NCBI GenBank assembly: GCA_963669285.2
Contig: CAXXSI010000022.1
Coordinates: 62,001 to 126,000 of the forward strand
Length of the DNA: 64,000 bases
Direction: 5' to 3'
DNA from: JAWKWH01 sp963669285
Lineage (GTDB): Bacteria; Pseudomonadota; Alphaproteobacteria; Rhizobiales; Rhizobiaceae
In this document: positions 53,299-62,215 of the stretch, one piece after another
Layout of the letters: the number at the start of each line of letters is the position of its first letter
How positions within the stretch are numbered: the first letter of the stretch is position 1
Translations under genes and position numbers: made by a program
The notes under the pieces: generated by a model
Seen by the model: the letters and a program-made list of their open reading frames with translations, nothing else
The model's database searches: none
Told to the model about the DNA's origin: nothing

Positions 53299-54074
53299 TA
53301 CTTCATGGCATTAAGAAGGTCATCGAGGAAATTGGCCCAAGCGCTATTGCTGTGAGTGGCGGAATTGATAGTTTAACGCTCGCAACTGTCGCATATCATC
53401 AGTACGCTGATAGTGAAGTCTTCCACGCCATATCTGCTGCAGTGCCACCTGATGCCACGCTTAGAGTTCGGGAATTCGCGCAAATCTACAAATGGCGCCT
53501 TCACGAGATCGATACGCAGGATCTATCAGATCCGAACTACCGGCAAAATCCGGTCAACCGCTGTTTCTATTGCAAACGGAACCTCTACAGAAAAATCAGA
53601 TCGCTCACTCGGTTACAAATTCTCTCGGGAACGAATTTGGATGACTTGGATGATTTTCGCCCGGGATTAACCGCTGCAAAAACGTACAGAGTCAGACACC
53701 CATTTGTTGAGGCTGGGATCAATAAGGAAGGCATCCGCGCAATTGCCCGAGAACTTGGCCTAGTCAACATCTCAGACCTTCCTGCTGCACCGTGCTTATC
53801 CAGCAGGATTAACACAGGTTTGGAGATTGCCGCCGATGATTTACGTACGATAGACCGAGTAGAAAGAAGTTTGAAACAGCACCTAGGAGAAATCACATTG
53901 CGTTGTCGTTTAACGGAAAACGGCATTGTTTTGGAGGTTGCGGAATCCGTCCTTAGTCAGATGCAGAAAGCGGATGCCGAGGACCTTCTTCGCATAGCTC
54001 GCGAGGAAATCGATACTAAAACTAATCTGCTGGGTGTTGTTCCATACGTCCGTGGCAGTGCATTCATTCAATGA
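53295..54074 (+). CDS. larE: ATP-dependent sulfur transferase LarE
   Basis: 259 residues of the PP-loop ATPase family: AIAVSGGIDSLTLATVAYH is the SGGxDS adenylation motif. LarE adds sulfur to the carboxylates of the nicotinate-derived cofactor precursor. Cys167 in PAAPCLSSRINTG matches the position of the sacrificial Cys176 of the Lactobacillus enzyme, and Cys90/Cys93 (NRCFYCKRN) give a three-cysteine set, as in LarE forms that hold an iron-sulfur cluster and are not consumed. ATG overlaps the larC stop, so translation is coupled. Confidence 0.92.
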   Translation: MILHGIKKVIEEIGPSAIAVSGGIDSLTLATVAYHQYADSEVFHAISAAVPPDATLRVREFAQIYKWRLHEIDTQDLSDPNYRQNPVNRCFYCKRNLYRKIRSLTRLQILSGTNLDDLDDFRPGLTAAKTYRVRHPFVEAGINKEGIRAIARELGLVNISDLPAAPCLSSRINTGLEIAADDLRTIDRVERSLKQHLGEITLRCRLTENGIVLEVAESVLSQMQKADAEDLLRIAREEIDTKTNLLGVVPYVRGSAFIQ

Positions 54075-54081
54075 GGACGCA

Positions 54082-54759
54082 ATGACGTCATCACCAGACA
54101 TAGTTTTAGACGACAAGCGTCTAATCAGGACAGGATTTGATGAGGCCATTCTCTGTGAACAGAAGTCTCCCACGCAAATCGCTGAAATCGTCACCATGAC
54201 CGCGGAGAATGACAAATCTCGTCTATTTACACGCCTGAGCAAGAAAAAATTCTGTCTGTTACCCCCTGACGTCCGCGCATTGTTGCGTTATGCGCCGGAC
54301 GCACATACGGCACATTTTGGCGACCGACCAGAGCTGTCGGACAACCAAAAGATTGTAATTGTTTCGGCAGGTTCATCTGATGCGAAAGTCGTCGCTGAAG
54401 CGCGGGAAACACTCAGGTATTACGGGCAGCCGAGTCTAGTCATCTCTGATGTCGGGGTTGCAGGCCTTTGGCGATTGATGAATCGAATCGATGAGATTGC
54501 GAACATTCCCGTTATTATCGCCGTCGCCGGCATGGATGCGGCATTACCGACCGTACTTGCGGGCTTGGTTCCCGGTTGCATCATAGGCGTGCCAACATCG
54601 ACTGGATATGGCACTGCTCGCAGTGGAGAAACCGCATTGTCCGCAATGTTGGCCAGCTGTGCTCCGGGGCTGACCGTAACAAACATAGACAATGGCTACG
54701 GCGCCGCAATCTCAGCGCTGAGATTAATCAGGAATGCTAAAGCTATTTTCTCCGCTTAG
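54082..54759 (+). CDS. larB: Nickel-pincer cofactor biosynthesis protein LarB
   Basis: 225 residues. The C-terminal two thirds are the PurE-like domain of LarB: IVIVSAGSSDAKVVAEA, VSDVGVAGLWRLMNRI-like helix, and VAGMDAALPTVLAGLVPGCIIGVPTSTGYG, where the ligand loop lies. The N-terminal part has RTGFDEAILCEQKSPTQIAEI, typical of LarB. It carboxylates and hydrolyses nicotinic acid adenine dinucleotide, the first step of pincer cofactor synthesis. Seven bases after larE; last gene of the unit. Confidence 0.92.
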   Translation: MTSSPDIVLDDKRLIRTGFDEAILCEQKSPTQIAEIVTMTAENDKSRLFTRLSKKKFCLLPPDVRALLRYAPDAHTAHFGDRPELSDNQKIVIVSAGSSDAKVVAEARETLRYYGQPSLVISDVGVAGLWRLMNRIDEIANIPVIIAVAGMDAALPTVLAGLVPGCIIGVPTSTGYGTARSGETALSAMLASCAPGLTVTNIDNGYGAAISALRLIRNAKAIFSA

Positions 54760-55459
54760 TACCATCAGAGAATTCTGATAAGAGAGATCATATTGACGCT
54801 CAAATATTGGATTCCTGTTCGATTTCCACGAAACGGAAATAACCGTGTGAGTCTGCTTTTGAGAATGGCTTCGGGTATTTTTGCTGTTGCAACCGATGAC
54901 CGATCCCCGTCCAATTTCCCGTATTGGGGTTACGAGGCGAACGTCTAAAAGAGGCCTGCTAAGCGGTCATTCGTTCGCCGTTTGAGTAACCCATTCGGTT
55001 GAATGTCCGCTTCCGAGGATTCTGCCGGAGTTTTTGCAACCGCAACGAATGACCGGAATCCCCTTTCCGAGATCTTTGATCTGCTGGAGCGAACGGCAGC
55101 TTTTGGGGTATCCGACTTAGAATGCGAACGTCTGCATTGGGGCGCGTTCCCGACATTCATGCTTCGATCATCGCATATTGCGCTGGGTGCCTTGCAGTGA
55201 AGTGGTGCTTTGAGCCCACAACGGACCAACGCTATTTCCATGAGTATTATTTTCGCGACACAAGAAAGCGCCACTTTTTGGTGGGAAACTCGCACCGAAA
55301 ATATTTACAACCACTGTTTGATCTCGATCAATGACTTATCGAATCAGGCATCTGTAGGCTTTCCGTATCAAGCTGAGATCAGCCATGTTGAGAGATGTTT
55401 GTAAGTGTAGGCTCATCCTGTGACGGCAGGACAATTTCAATGACTTAGCAAGTGGACAA
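54760..55459. other. Intergenic region with short inverted repeats
   Basis: 700 bp with no supportable gene. ATCAGA (54764-54769) and TCTGAT (54774-54779) form a short hairpin just after larB. GGTCATTCGTT (54965-54975) is repeated inverted at 55044-55054, and a similar sequence is at 30373, suggesting a dispersed noncoding repeat or the ends of a lost element. Several short open frames here lack ribosome sites. Confidence 0.45.
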
Positions 55460-56068
55460 ATGACCAACTTTGCAGCCGAGTGTAATGCAAGCGGTATTCA
55501 CTTTGAACAGCGCCTAGGTGAACACCTGAAGGTCCTCCGAACAAGCCGAGCACTTACCATCAGGACTATTGCCGAACAAACCGGTCTTTCACCGGGAATG
55601 ATCAGTCAAGTTGAGAGCGGACAAGTTTCAGCATCGCTTCGGACTATCCGTGCTTTGGCGCAAGCATATGACGTGACGCTCGATAGTCTGTTCGCCGGTG
55701 AAAGTGAGCCAGTCTCAAATCAGAGTGGCATAGTTGCACGACCGGGTACACGTCGCATACTGAACTTGGAAAATTTGGGTATGACGATCGAAATCGCTGC
55801 GCCGGCAGAGCACAAATCCATGCAGGCATCCATTGCAACGATCTTGCCGGGAGGCGGCTCGGGTCCAGAATGTGACACACATAGGGGAGAAGAAACAGGA
55901 TTGGTGCTCAACGGTTTTTTAGATCTGTACTTGGACGAGGAAAAACACTCTCTTTGTGAGGGAGATAGTTTTTGCTTCAACGCCAAAACACCACATCGCT
56001 TCGTAAACCCGGGCAAACAGGTCACGCGCGTTTATTGGGTGACAACTGAGCCGATATGGCTTGGTTGA
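55460..56068 (+). CDS. XRE-family regulator with C-terminal cupin
   Basis: 202 residues. HTH domain residues ~18-75 (IRTIAEQTGLSPGMISQVESG, then LRTIRALAQAYDVTLDSLF) and a cupin sensor ~105-200 with HRGEETGLVLNGFLDLYLDE and DSFCFNAKTPHRFVNPG. Same architecture as PuuR-type regulators, which sense amines, amino acids or other small ligands. It lies upstream of, and in line with, the Liv-type importer, with a 445-bp gap that contains repeated TTTTGGTCCA sequences; probably the local regulator. Confidence 0.92.
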   Translation: MTNFAAECNASGIHFEQRLGEHLKVLRTSRALTIRTIAEQTGLSPGMISQVESGQVSASLRTIRALAQAYDVTLDSLFAGESEPVSNQSGIVARPGTRRILNLENLGMTIEIAAPAEHKSMQASIATILPGGGSGPECDTHRGEETGLVLNGFLDLYLDEEKHSLCEGDSFCFNAKTPHRFVNPGKQVTRVYWVTTEPIWLG

Positions 56069-56232
56069 GAAACAGATTTCATTCAATGTAAGAACATAGC
56101 CAGACGTCTTTTGAATGGGCGAGAGAGAATAGATGTGAGCAACAGCAGCGAGATAGCCGGTGGCAAACGGTTCATGATTGTCTCTTTGAAAGCCTTCTAC
56201 ATAGACCAAGTCTAACGGATACTCCCGCTAAA

Positions 56233-56242
56233 TGGACCAAAA
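56233..56242. promoter_or_regulatory. TGGACCAAAA half site
   Basis: TGGACCAAAA; its exact inverse TTTTGGTCCA occurs at 56432-56441 in the same intergenic region. Candidate distal site for the XRE-cupin regulator. Confidence 0.4.
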
Positions 56243-56431
56243 TTGAACCAAATATTAGCCTACGCATCGTGATATCAACATCCATAGGGTTTTCCAAGGC
56301 GCGTCAAAATGCCATTTCATTGCAATTTTAGTGACTTATAGCCCACATATCCGAAAATTGGTTTATTGACATTGTACCAAAGGTTGACTTTTCGGTGAAG
56401 CTAGTAATGAAATTGGGCTGGAAAGGTACAT

Positions 56432-56444
56432 TTTTGGTCCAAAA
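56432..56444. promoter_or_regulatory. TTTTGGTCCAAAA palindrome before Liv operon
   Basis: TTTTGGTCCAAAA is a 13-bp odd palindrome, 69 bp before the binding-protein start, and its left 10 bases are the exact inverse of the site at 56233. Candidate operator. Confidence 0.5.
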
Positions 56445-56513
56445 TCGTTCTGGAGGGGATAATTGGACTGAAGCGCACCTCTTTCCTACAAAAAATCGAA
56501 AAATGGGAGACCC

Positions 56514-57866
56514 ATGATGCCCAACGATAAAGAACCTGACCACGTTTTCGAGATCAATCGAAGAAATTTTTTCAAGTATACATCGGCGAGTATTGCCGCG
56601 GCGGCAGCGGTGTCGGCCGGTACGGTATTTGAAGTTCCTAGCCTTGTAAGCACTGCCGCAGCGGCAGAGGCCACCGGTGATCCAATCCATATCGGATTTC
56701 TTGGCGCGCTTTCCGGACCAGACGCAGGCTGGGGCCTTCCCGGTTTGACCGGCAACCAGATATTCATCGACCGTATCAATGCCGAAGGCGGATTGCTGGT
56801 CGGTGAAACACGGCACCCGCTGAAAATGTTCGCATTCGACGATGAGGCAACCGGAAGTAAAGCGCTGCAAGGGGCAAAACAGCTGGTTCTAGAAAATGAC
56901 GTTAAATTTATCAGCGCGATCGGCGGTAATCCCGCTGATGCCACCCACCCATTCCTGACCAAGAAGAAGGTTATTTATGCCAGCCTAATCTCGACTGACA
57001 TCAAACCGGACCGCCCCTACCTTATCGCAGGCGGTGACGTTACACCTCGGATCGACATGCTGCGTCCATTCTATCACCGGTTTGTTAATCCGAAGCTGAA
57101 ACGCTGGGCAGTGATTTCGCAGGACGATACCATTGGTCTGACATCGCAGGCGTGGGAGGTTGGATCGGCCTTATCGGACGGCTGGGATGTAGTCTATGAT
57201 GAGCACTACGCGCTGGAAACAACCGACTTTGCACCAGTTGTTTCAGCCATGTTGGCAACGAACCCTGAAGTTGTATCACTAAACTTGTCCTACCCGACAT
57301 TCGTCGTACAGATTATCGAGCAGTTGTTTCTGCAAGGATATAAGGGACTGATTTCGGCCAATTATCTGGATACAGAATCGATACTACAGAAGGTCCCCAA
57401 AGAGTATCTTGAAGGCGCGACCGACAGCTTCCCGCTGTTTGATGATCCATGGTGGGGGAAACCTTCGTGGCAGAACGATTTTGTTGAAGAGTGGAACGCA
57501 CGTTACGGACCAGGCGGCCCGGAAGATGTACACCGCGAAATCACCGGCATCGACTGGGACCATGTGATTACCCTTAAAGTCTGGGCCGAAGGTGTGAAGG
57601 AAGCCAAAACACTCGATCCGGATCGCGTGCTCGAGACCTTGCGCAGCCAAGATTCAATTCCGACCATCCTCGGTCCGGGCAAGATGCGGGGCAAAGAGAT
57701 GTGGGGTATTGATAATATGGTATCGCCGCCGATCCCGATTAATGAAGTTCGTGACGGTACCAAACGCATCCAGGCGGTTGTTCGCTTCGAAGACTGGTTC
57801 GAAAACCGCAAGGAGGAAATTATCAAGGTCGTCGATAGCAAGGGCCAGATGCATTATCAACGCTGA
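56514..57866 (+). CDS. livK: Branched-chain-amino-acid-type ABC transporter substrate-binding protein
   Basis: 450 residues. The N-terminus has twin Arg in NRRNFFKYTSASIAAAAAV, a Tat-type signal, with an Ala-rich cleavage region. The mature protein is a Peripla_BP_6 (LivK) fold: IHIGFLGALSGPDAGWG, GNQIFIDRINAEGG, ATGSKALQGAKQLV and WAVISQDDTIGLTSQA. Such proteins bind amino acids, amides, urea or aromatic acids; the ligand cannot be told. GGGAG upstream of ATGATG 56514/56517. First gene of a complete Liv-type operon. Confidence 0.94.
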   Translation: MMPNDKEPDHVFEINRRNFFKYTSASIAAAAAVSAGTVFEVPSLVSTAAAAEATGDPIHIGFLGALSGPDAGWGLPGLTGNQIFIDRINAEGGLLVGETRHPLKMFAFDDEATGSKALQGAKQLVLENDVKFISAIGGNPADATHPFLTKKKVIYASLISTDIKPDRPYLIAGGDVTPRIDMLRPFYHRFVNPKLKRWAVISQDDTIGLTSQAWEVGSALSDGWDVVYDEHYALETTDFAPVVSAMLATNPEVVSLNLSYPTFVVQIIEQLFLQGYKGLISANYLDTESILQKVPKEYLEGATDSFPLFDDPWWGKPSWQNDFVEEWNARYGPGGPEDVHREITGIDWDHVITLKVWAEGVKEAKTLDPDRVLETLRSQDSIPTILGPGKMRGKEMWGIDNMVSPPIPINEVRDGTKRIQAVVRFEDWFENRKEEIIKVVDSKGQMHYQR

Positions 57867-57903
57867 CTTATCCGGGAGCAGCTGCGCCCAGATTATAATC
57901 GTA

Positions 57904-57937
57904 ATGGGTAGGCGCCACCGGCGCCTGCTCTACCCAT
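57904..57937 (+). promoter_or_regulatory. Intercistronic hairpin after binding-protein gene
   Basis: Two nested stems: ATGGGTA (57904-57910) with TACCCAT (57931-57937), and GGCGCC (57911-57916) with GGCGCC (57920-57925), with a 5-base bulge. Lies in the 98-bp gap before livH; no U-run follows. Confidence 0.7.
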
Positions 57938-57964
57938 AAAGTCCGGGAATATCGGGGTATCATC

Positions 57965-58834
57965 GTGGATTCAGCGCTCTTCCTCCAAACCATCATCAAC
58001 TCGATCGCCGCCGGCTCTGTTTATGCCGTTATTGCTGTTGGGCTGGCCATGGCGTTTGGGGTCATGAAAATGGCCAATTTTGCGCATGGCGAGTTCTACA
58101 TGGTCGGCGCATATGTCGTCTATTTTTTCTATGCACTCAACGGCTGGCCGTTTCCACTGGCGGTCTTGATGGCGATTCCCATTGTTGCCGCGCTTGGTGT
58201 AGTTACAGAACGCCTAATCTTTCGACCGACACAGTCGAATGTTCTCGCCGGATTTATGGCGACTGCTGGATTGGCGCTCATTCTGCAGGTTCTTGTTGGT
58301 CAGACCTGGGGTGTAGGTCTTATGCGCTCCGTTCCAACGCCATACATGGGTGCTGCCGACATTATGGGGGCCAAGATCGGTTGGCAGCGGGTTCTCATTG
58401 TTCCGGCCGCGATGGTTATGCTGACGGCACTGTGGTTTTTTTTGTTCAAGGTCAAGCAGGGCAAGGCACTACGCGCCTGTGCGCAAGATCCGGACACCGC
58501 CCGCCTTCAGGGTATCGGAATCAATCGGATGACTATGCTGGCCATGGCAATATCGGGAGCATCGGCGGGAATGGCTGGCGCCCTGATGGCGCCGATCCAG
58601 CCAGTTACACCATACATGGGTCACAGTGTTATCCTGACGGCGTTCATCGTTGTTGTAATGGGCGGTATGGAGAGTATCGCCGGTGCGGTTTTGGCCTCAT
58701 TCATTCTCGGGATCATTCATACATTTGTAACCACATTATCTGACGCCGTAACCGCGCAGATGGTTGGCGTTGCCTGTATGGCAATCATCCTTGTTGTGCG
58801 CCCACAGGGACTGCTTGGGCGGGTCAAAGCATGA
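57965..58834 (+). CDS. livH: Liv-type ABC transporter permease (LivH)
   Basis: 289 residues with about eight membrane helices. LivH marks: IINSIAAGSVYAVIAVGLAMAFGVMKMANFAHGEFYM (in two parts), the ACAQDPDTARLQGIGINRM coupling loop and VVVMGGMESIAGAVLASFILG. GTG start 57965. Its stop overlaps livM by 4 bp. Confidence 0.94.
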   Translation: MDSALFLQTIINSIAAGSVYAVIAVGLAMAFGVMKMANFAHGEFYMVGAYVVYFFYALNGWPFPLAVLMAIPIVAALGVVTERLIFRPTQSNVLAGFMATAGLALILQVLVGQTWGVGLMRSVPTPYMGAADIMGAKIGWQRVLIVPAAMVMLTALWFFLFKVKQGKALRACAQDPDTARLQGIGINRMTMLAMAISGASAGMAGALMAPIQPVTPYMGHSVILTAFIVVVMGGMESIAGAVLASFILGIIHTFVTTLSDAVTAQMVGVACMAIILVVRPQGLLGRVKA

Positions 58835-59811
58835 TCGGTGCAAATTGGAAAACGGGACTATTCGCACTGATCCTGCTGACTATCGCAGTCCTTGCACCTT
58901 TTTTTGTGCGTAGCTACATGATTGAGGTCTTCATCCTGTTCCTGATCAATTTGATCCTCGTCTGCAGCTATAGAATTCCAGCAACAACCGGCGATTGGAC
59001 GCTGTCGCATTTCGTGCTGATGGGTGTGGGAGCCTACGCGACGGCACTGCTGTCAAAATGGTGGGATCTGTCGATCCTTTTGACAATACCCCTGGCCGCA
59101 GTTGTTGCCGGGCTAGTCGGTTTCATCATGGTTACACCGCTAATCCGCACAAGAGGCTTTGGCTTTTTTATCGCTTCGTTTGCCTTGGGTGAGCTTGTGC
59201 GCCTGGTATGGATCAAGTTTCGTTATCCATTTGGCGGACCCCGCGGAATGATTGGCATTCCCAATGGCGAGTTGGGCTCCATCGATTTCTTCGAACCTGT
59301 CCCATACTATTTCTTCGTGCTAACGATTGCTTTGGTCTGTCTGACGATCATGTGGCGTATTGACCGTTCAAGGATCGGCAAAACGTTCAAGGCGCTGTAC
59401 ACCGACGAGGGGTTGGCGGAAGCGGTAGGTATTGACGTGCCCCGCTATCGAGCGCTGGCCTTCACAGTCGGTGCATTCTTTGCCGGCGTTGCAGGAGCAC
59501 TGCTGGCTCACCGACTCGGCGCAGTTGATCCGAAAGGCTTCGACATAAACAATATGGTCTATCTGATCATTTGGGTAGTGGTGGGAGGTACTACGACTTT
59601 TTGGGGGCCGATTTTGGGACTTATTTTGATGACCTTCGTGTTCGAATGGTCACGGCCGCTACTGGAATGGCGCCCGCTTCTGTTCGGTGGAACATTGATT
59701 TTCTTTCTGGTCTTTCTTCCCAACGGATTGGACGATCTAGCGTTGAGAATGCGCGACAAGTACAGGTCAAGGATCCCCATTGGTGTCGAACCCAAAGGAT
59801 CGGGCGCGTGA
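58831..59811 (+). CDS. livM: Liv-type ABC transporter permease (LivM)
   Basis: 326 residues, about ten helices. LivM marks: CSYRIPATTGDWTLSHFVLMG, TRGFGFFIASFALGELVRLVW (split by a loop) and the coupling loop ALYTDEGLAEAVGIDVPRYRALAFTV in two parts, ending VVGGTTTFWGPILG. ATG overlaps the livH stop (ATGA). Dimerises with LivH. Confidence 0.94.
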   Translation: MIGANWKTGLFALILLTIAVLAPFFVRSYMIEVFILFLINLILVCSYRIPATTGDWTLSHFVLMGVGAYATALLSKWWDLSILLTIPLAAVVAGLVGFIMVTPLIRTRGFGFFIASFALGELVRLVWIKFRYPFGGPRGMIGIPNGELGSIDFFEPVPYYFFVLTIALVCLTIMWRIDRSRIGKTFKALYTDEGLAEAVGIDVPRYRALAFTVGAFFAGVAGALLAHRLGAVDPKGFDINNMVYLIIWVVVGGTTTFWGPILGLILMTFVFEWSRPLLEWRPLLFGGTLIFFLVFLPNGLDDLALRMRDKYRSRIPIGVEPKGSGA

Positions 59812-59876
59812 ATTGGTGCGAACAACGCTTCCAGGCCAGCCACGAAGTAGGAACGGCATGATAGAGAGTGACGCGA

Positions 59877-60641
59877 ATGGCATTGCTTGAGATCAATGGC
59901 CTGGTTAAGCGCTTCGGAGGTTTGGCCGCAGTCAATAATGTTGACATGGCGGTCAACGAAGGTGAGATCCGGGGTATCATCGGACCGAACGGCGCAGGTA
60001 AGACAACACTATTCAACCTCATCAGTGGAGCGCTACCCGTCACTTCGGGAACGATCCTGTTTGACGGCCAACAAGTCAGCAACAAGCGGCCGAGCCAAAT
60101 AGCCACAGCCGGGCTGGTTCGAACCTTCCAGCGCAACGCCATGTTTCCGACCTACAGCGTGCTGGAAAATGTGATGCTGTCGCGGCATACGCGGGTCAAA
60201 AGCAATCTTCTGCAGATCATATTTGGTCGCAACAAGGAGGAAGAACAGCACAGAGCGCGGTCCAAGGAGATAATTAATTTCCTTGAGCTGACAGAGCATC
60301 AGGACGAGTTGGCGACCAACTTGCCACATGGCCACCAACGCATATTAGGCATTGCAAATGCGTTGGCTGTTGAACCGAAGTTGATCATGCTGGATGAGCC
60401 CGTGGCGGGCCTGAATCCGACCGAGACCAAGATGGTCACCGACCACATTCGCCGATTGCGGGATGAATGGAACATGACGGTCATCCTTGTCGAGCACGAC
60501 ATGCGAACCGTCATGGGTACCTGTGATTACCTGTCTGTCATCAACTTCGGCGAGTTGCTGATGGAGGGGACTCCCGACGATGTGGCCAACGACAAGCGCG
60601 TGATTGAAGCCTATCTGGGGTCCGATGATTATGATTTGTAA
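59877..60641 (+). CDS. livG: Liv-type ABC transporter ATP-binding protein (LivG)
   Basis: 254 residues: Walker A GPNGAGKTTLFNLISG, Q-loop TFQRNAMFP, LPHGHQRILGIANAL in place of LSGGQ (as usual in LivG), Walker B LIMLDEPVAGLNP and switch VEHDM. GTG 59868 is an in-frame alternative start. Forms the ATPase pair with LivF. Confidence 0.93.
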   Translation: MALLEINGLVKRFGGLAAVNNVDMAVNEGEIRGIIGPNGAGKTTLFNLISGALPVTSGTILFDGQQVSNKRPSQIATAGLVRTFQRNAMFPTYSVLENVMLSRHTRVKSNLLQIIFGRNKEEEQHRARSKEIINFLELTEHQDELATNLPHGHQRILGIANALAVEPKLIMLDEPVAGLNPTETKMVTDHIRRLRDEWNMTVILVEHDMRTVMGTCDYLSVINFGELLMEGTPDDVANDKRVIEAYLGSDDYDL

Positions 60642-60665
60642 GCAATTGCTGCGGAGCGGTGTTAC

Positions 60666-61373
60666 ATGCTGAAGCTGGACGACATCCACGTTCACTATGG
60701 AACCGTTGCCGCGGTCAAGGGTATCTCCTTTGAAGTCGAAGAAAACGAAACTGTCACACTAATCGGCTCCAACGGGGCGGGCAAGACAACCACACTTGCT
60801 GCCATCACTGGGTTGCTTACGCCCTCCAGCGGTGAAATTCTGTTTGAGGGCGAACGGATAGACAGTCTTGCGCCAGAAGAGATAAACGCGCGCGGAATCG
60901 CGATGGTGCCCGAGGGCCGGCGGGTGTTTCCACAAATGACGGTTTTGGAAAACCTGGAGATGGGCGCCTACCTGCGCACCAATATGGCCCGCGTGCATCA
61001 TGATCTGGATGAGGTTTATCATCACTTCCCGATCTTGAAGGAGCGGAGCAAACAACTAGCGGGCACAATGAGCGGTGGTCAGCAGCAAATGGTAGCGATG
61101 GGGCGGGCTCTAATGTCAGGGCCAAAACTTCTGCTGCTTGACGAACCCTCACTTGGTCTGTCGCCAATCATGACCCAGGAGATCGCCAAGATCATTAAGC
61201 AGCTGCATCAAGAACACGGACGCACAATCGTTTTGGTAGAACAGAACGCGCGCATGGCATTGCAACTGGCAAAACACGCCTATGTTATGGAAACTGGCAA
61301 AATCGCATTTAGCGGATTGGCCGAAGACCTTCGCAGCGATCCGAAAATTCAGGAGACGTATTTGGGCGCCTGA
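60666..61373 (+). CDS. livF: Liv-type ABC transporter ATP-binding protein (LivF)
   Basis: 235 residues, the normal LivF size. Walker A GSNGAGKTTTLAAITGL, MVPEGRRVFPQMTVLENLEMG, signature MSGGQQQMVAMGRALM, Walker B LLLLDEPSLGLSP and switch VEQNARMAL. Starts 24 bp after livG and ends the operon; ATCTGG/CCAGAT shortly after the stop may form a weak hairpin. Confidence 0.94.
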   Translation: MLKLDDIHVHYGTVAAVKGISFEVEENETVTLIGSNGAGKTTTLAAITGLLTPSSGEILFEGERIDSLAPEEINARGIAMVPEGRRVFPQMTVLENLEMGAYLRTNMARVHHDLDEVYHHFPILKERSKQLAGTMSGGQQQMVAMGRALMSGPKLLLLDEPSLGLSPIMTQEIAKIIKQLHQEHGRTIVLVEQNARMALQLAKHAYVMETGKIAFSGLAEDLRSDPKIQETYLGA

Positions 61374-61852
61374 GCCAGTAATCTGGCGAGGGAGACCCCA
61401 GATGGCAATCGTGATCCCATGTCGGTAAAAATGCTGAACCAACCAATTTAGCCGAGAGCTAGAAAAGTCCATTACCGTAAATTCCGAAATCCTAAATGTC
61501 GCATCGAGTTGATACTTTTTTACTCCCATCCTGTTTCGGTAGCGACATTGGATGATGGGCGTCAAAGTCCGCACTGCTGACGTTGAAAACGCAAAGGCGT
61601 AGGGTCCGCTTTCGGGATCCAATCTAGAACCGGTGAACGACTGTAATGGGGCGCAAAGCGGACATACGACTATTCACAACCGAACTGCATCAAGCGACCT
61701 TTCCCCAACACTGAATCAAATGAGCATCAAATCGATGTCTGGGAATGTCGGAAATTGGAAAAATTTTGCTTCCATATTGCTTCCGTGGGCATAGGCAAGA
61801 CGCACTAGCAGAACAGTCATATCTCATAAATTATTGTTTTAGCTTATATTTT
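61374..61852. other. Intergenic region before tRNA gene
   Basis: 479 bp without a gene. Around 61600-61670 there is CCGCTTTCGGGATCC and then AAAGCGGACAT, of the degenerate kind seen in other gaps here. The last 50 bp, which lie downstream of the leftward tRNA, are AT-rich with no strong terminator. Confidence 0.45.
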
Positions 61853-61929
<77 letters not shown>

Positions 61930-62215
61930 CCGAATTGGCGACAATTTCTAGCGCGTATGAATTACCGCCGGTCAAATCGCCGCCGCATGCATAGACTGTC
62001 GAAGGCGTTTCTTCAAGCGTCAAACCGCGGCTGTTTTGCCTTGCCCGACCTGGTGATCGAGGGGAATAAGGAAATTGCGCAACACCAGATCAGTGTCTCC
62101 GGTTATGGCGATCCTCGAATCAATTACCGGCTGCCATTTGCGGCAGCGAATGCCGGCGCGATCAGGACAGGCGGGACCGCTCGGCTTTGCCAACACAGCA
62201 AGCCCGTCGGGCTCG

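Larger units (their letters stand above)
56069..56513. other. Long leader/control region of the Liv operon
   Basis: 445 bp between the regulator and the binding-protein gene; no gene seen. It contains the two TTTTGGTCCA-type sites listed separately. The rest is AT-richer than the genes around it and may hold the operon promoter and a long 5' leader. Confidence 0.5.

Noticed and set aside
54764..54779. Rho-independent terminator after larB
   Set aside because: The ATCAGA/TCTGAT stem is short and no U-run follows.
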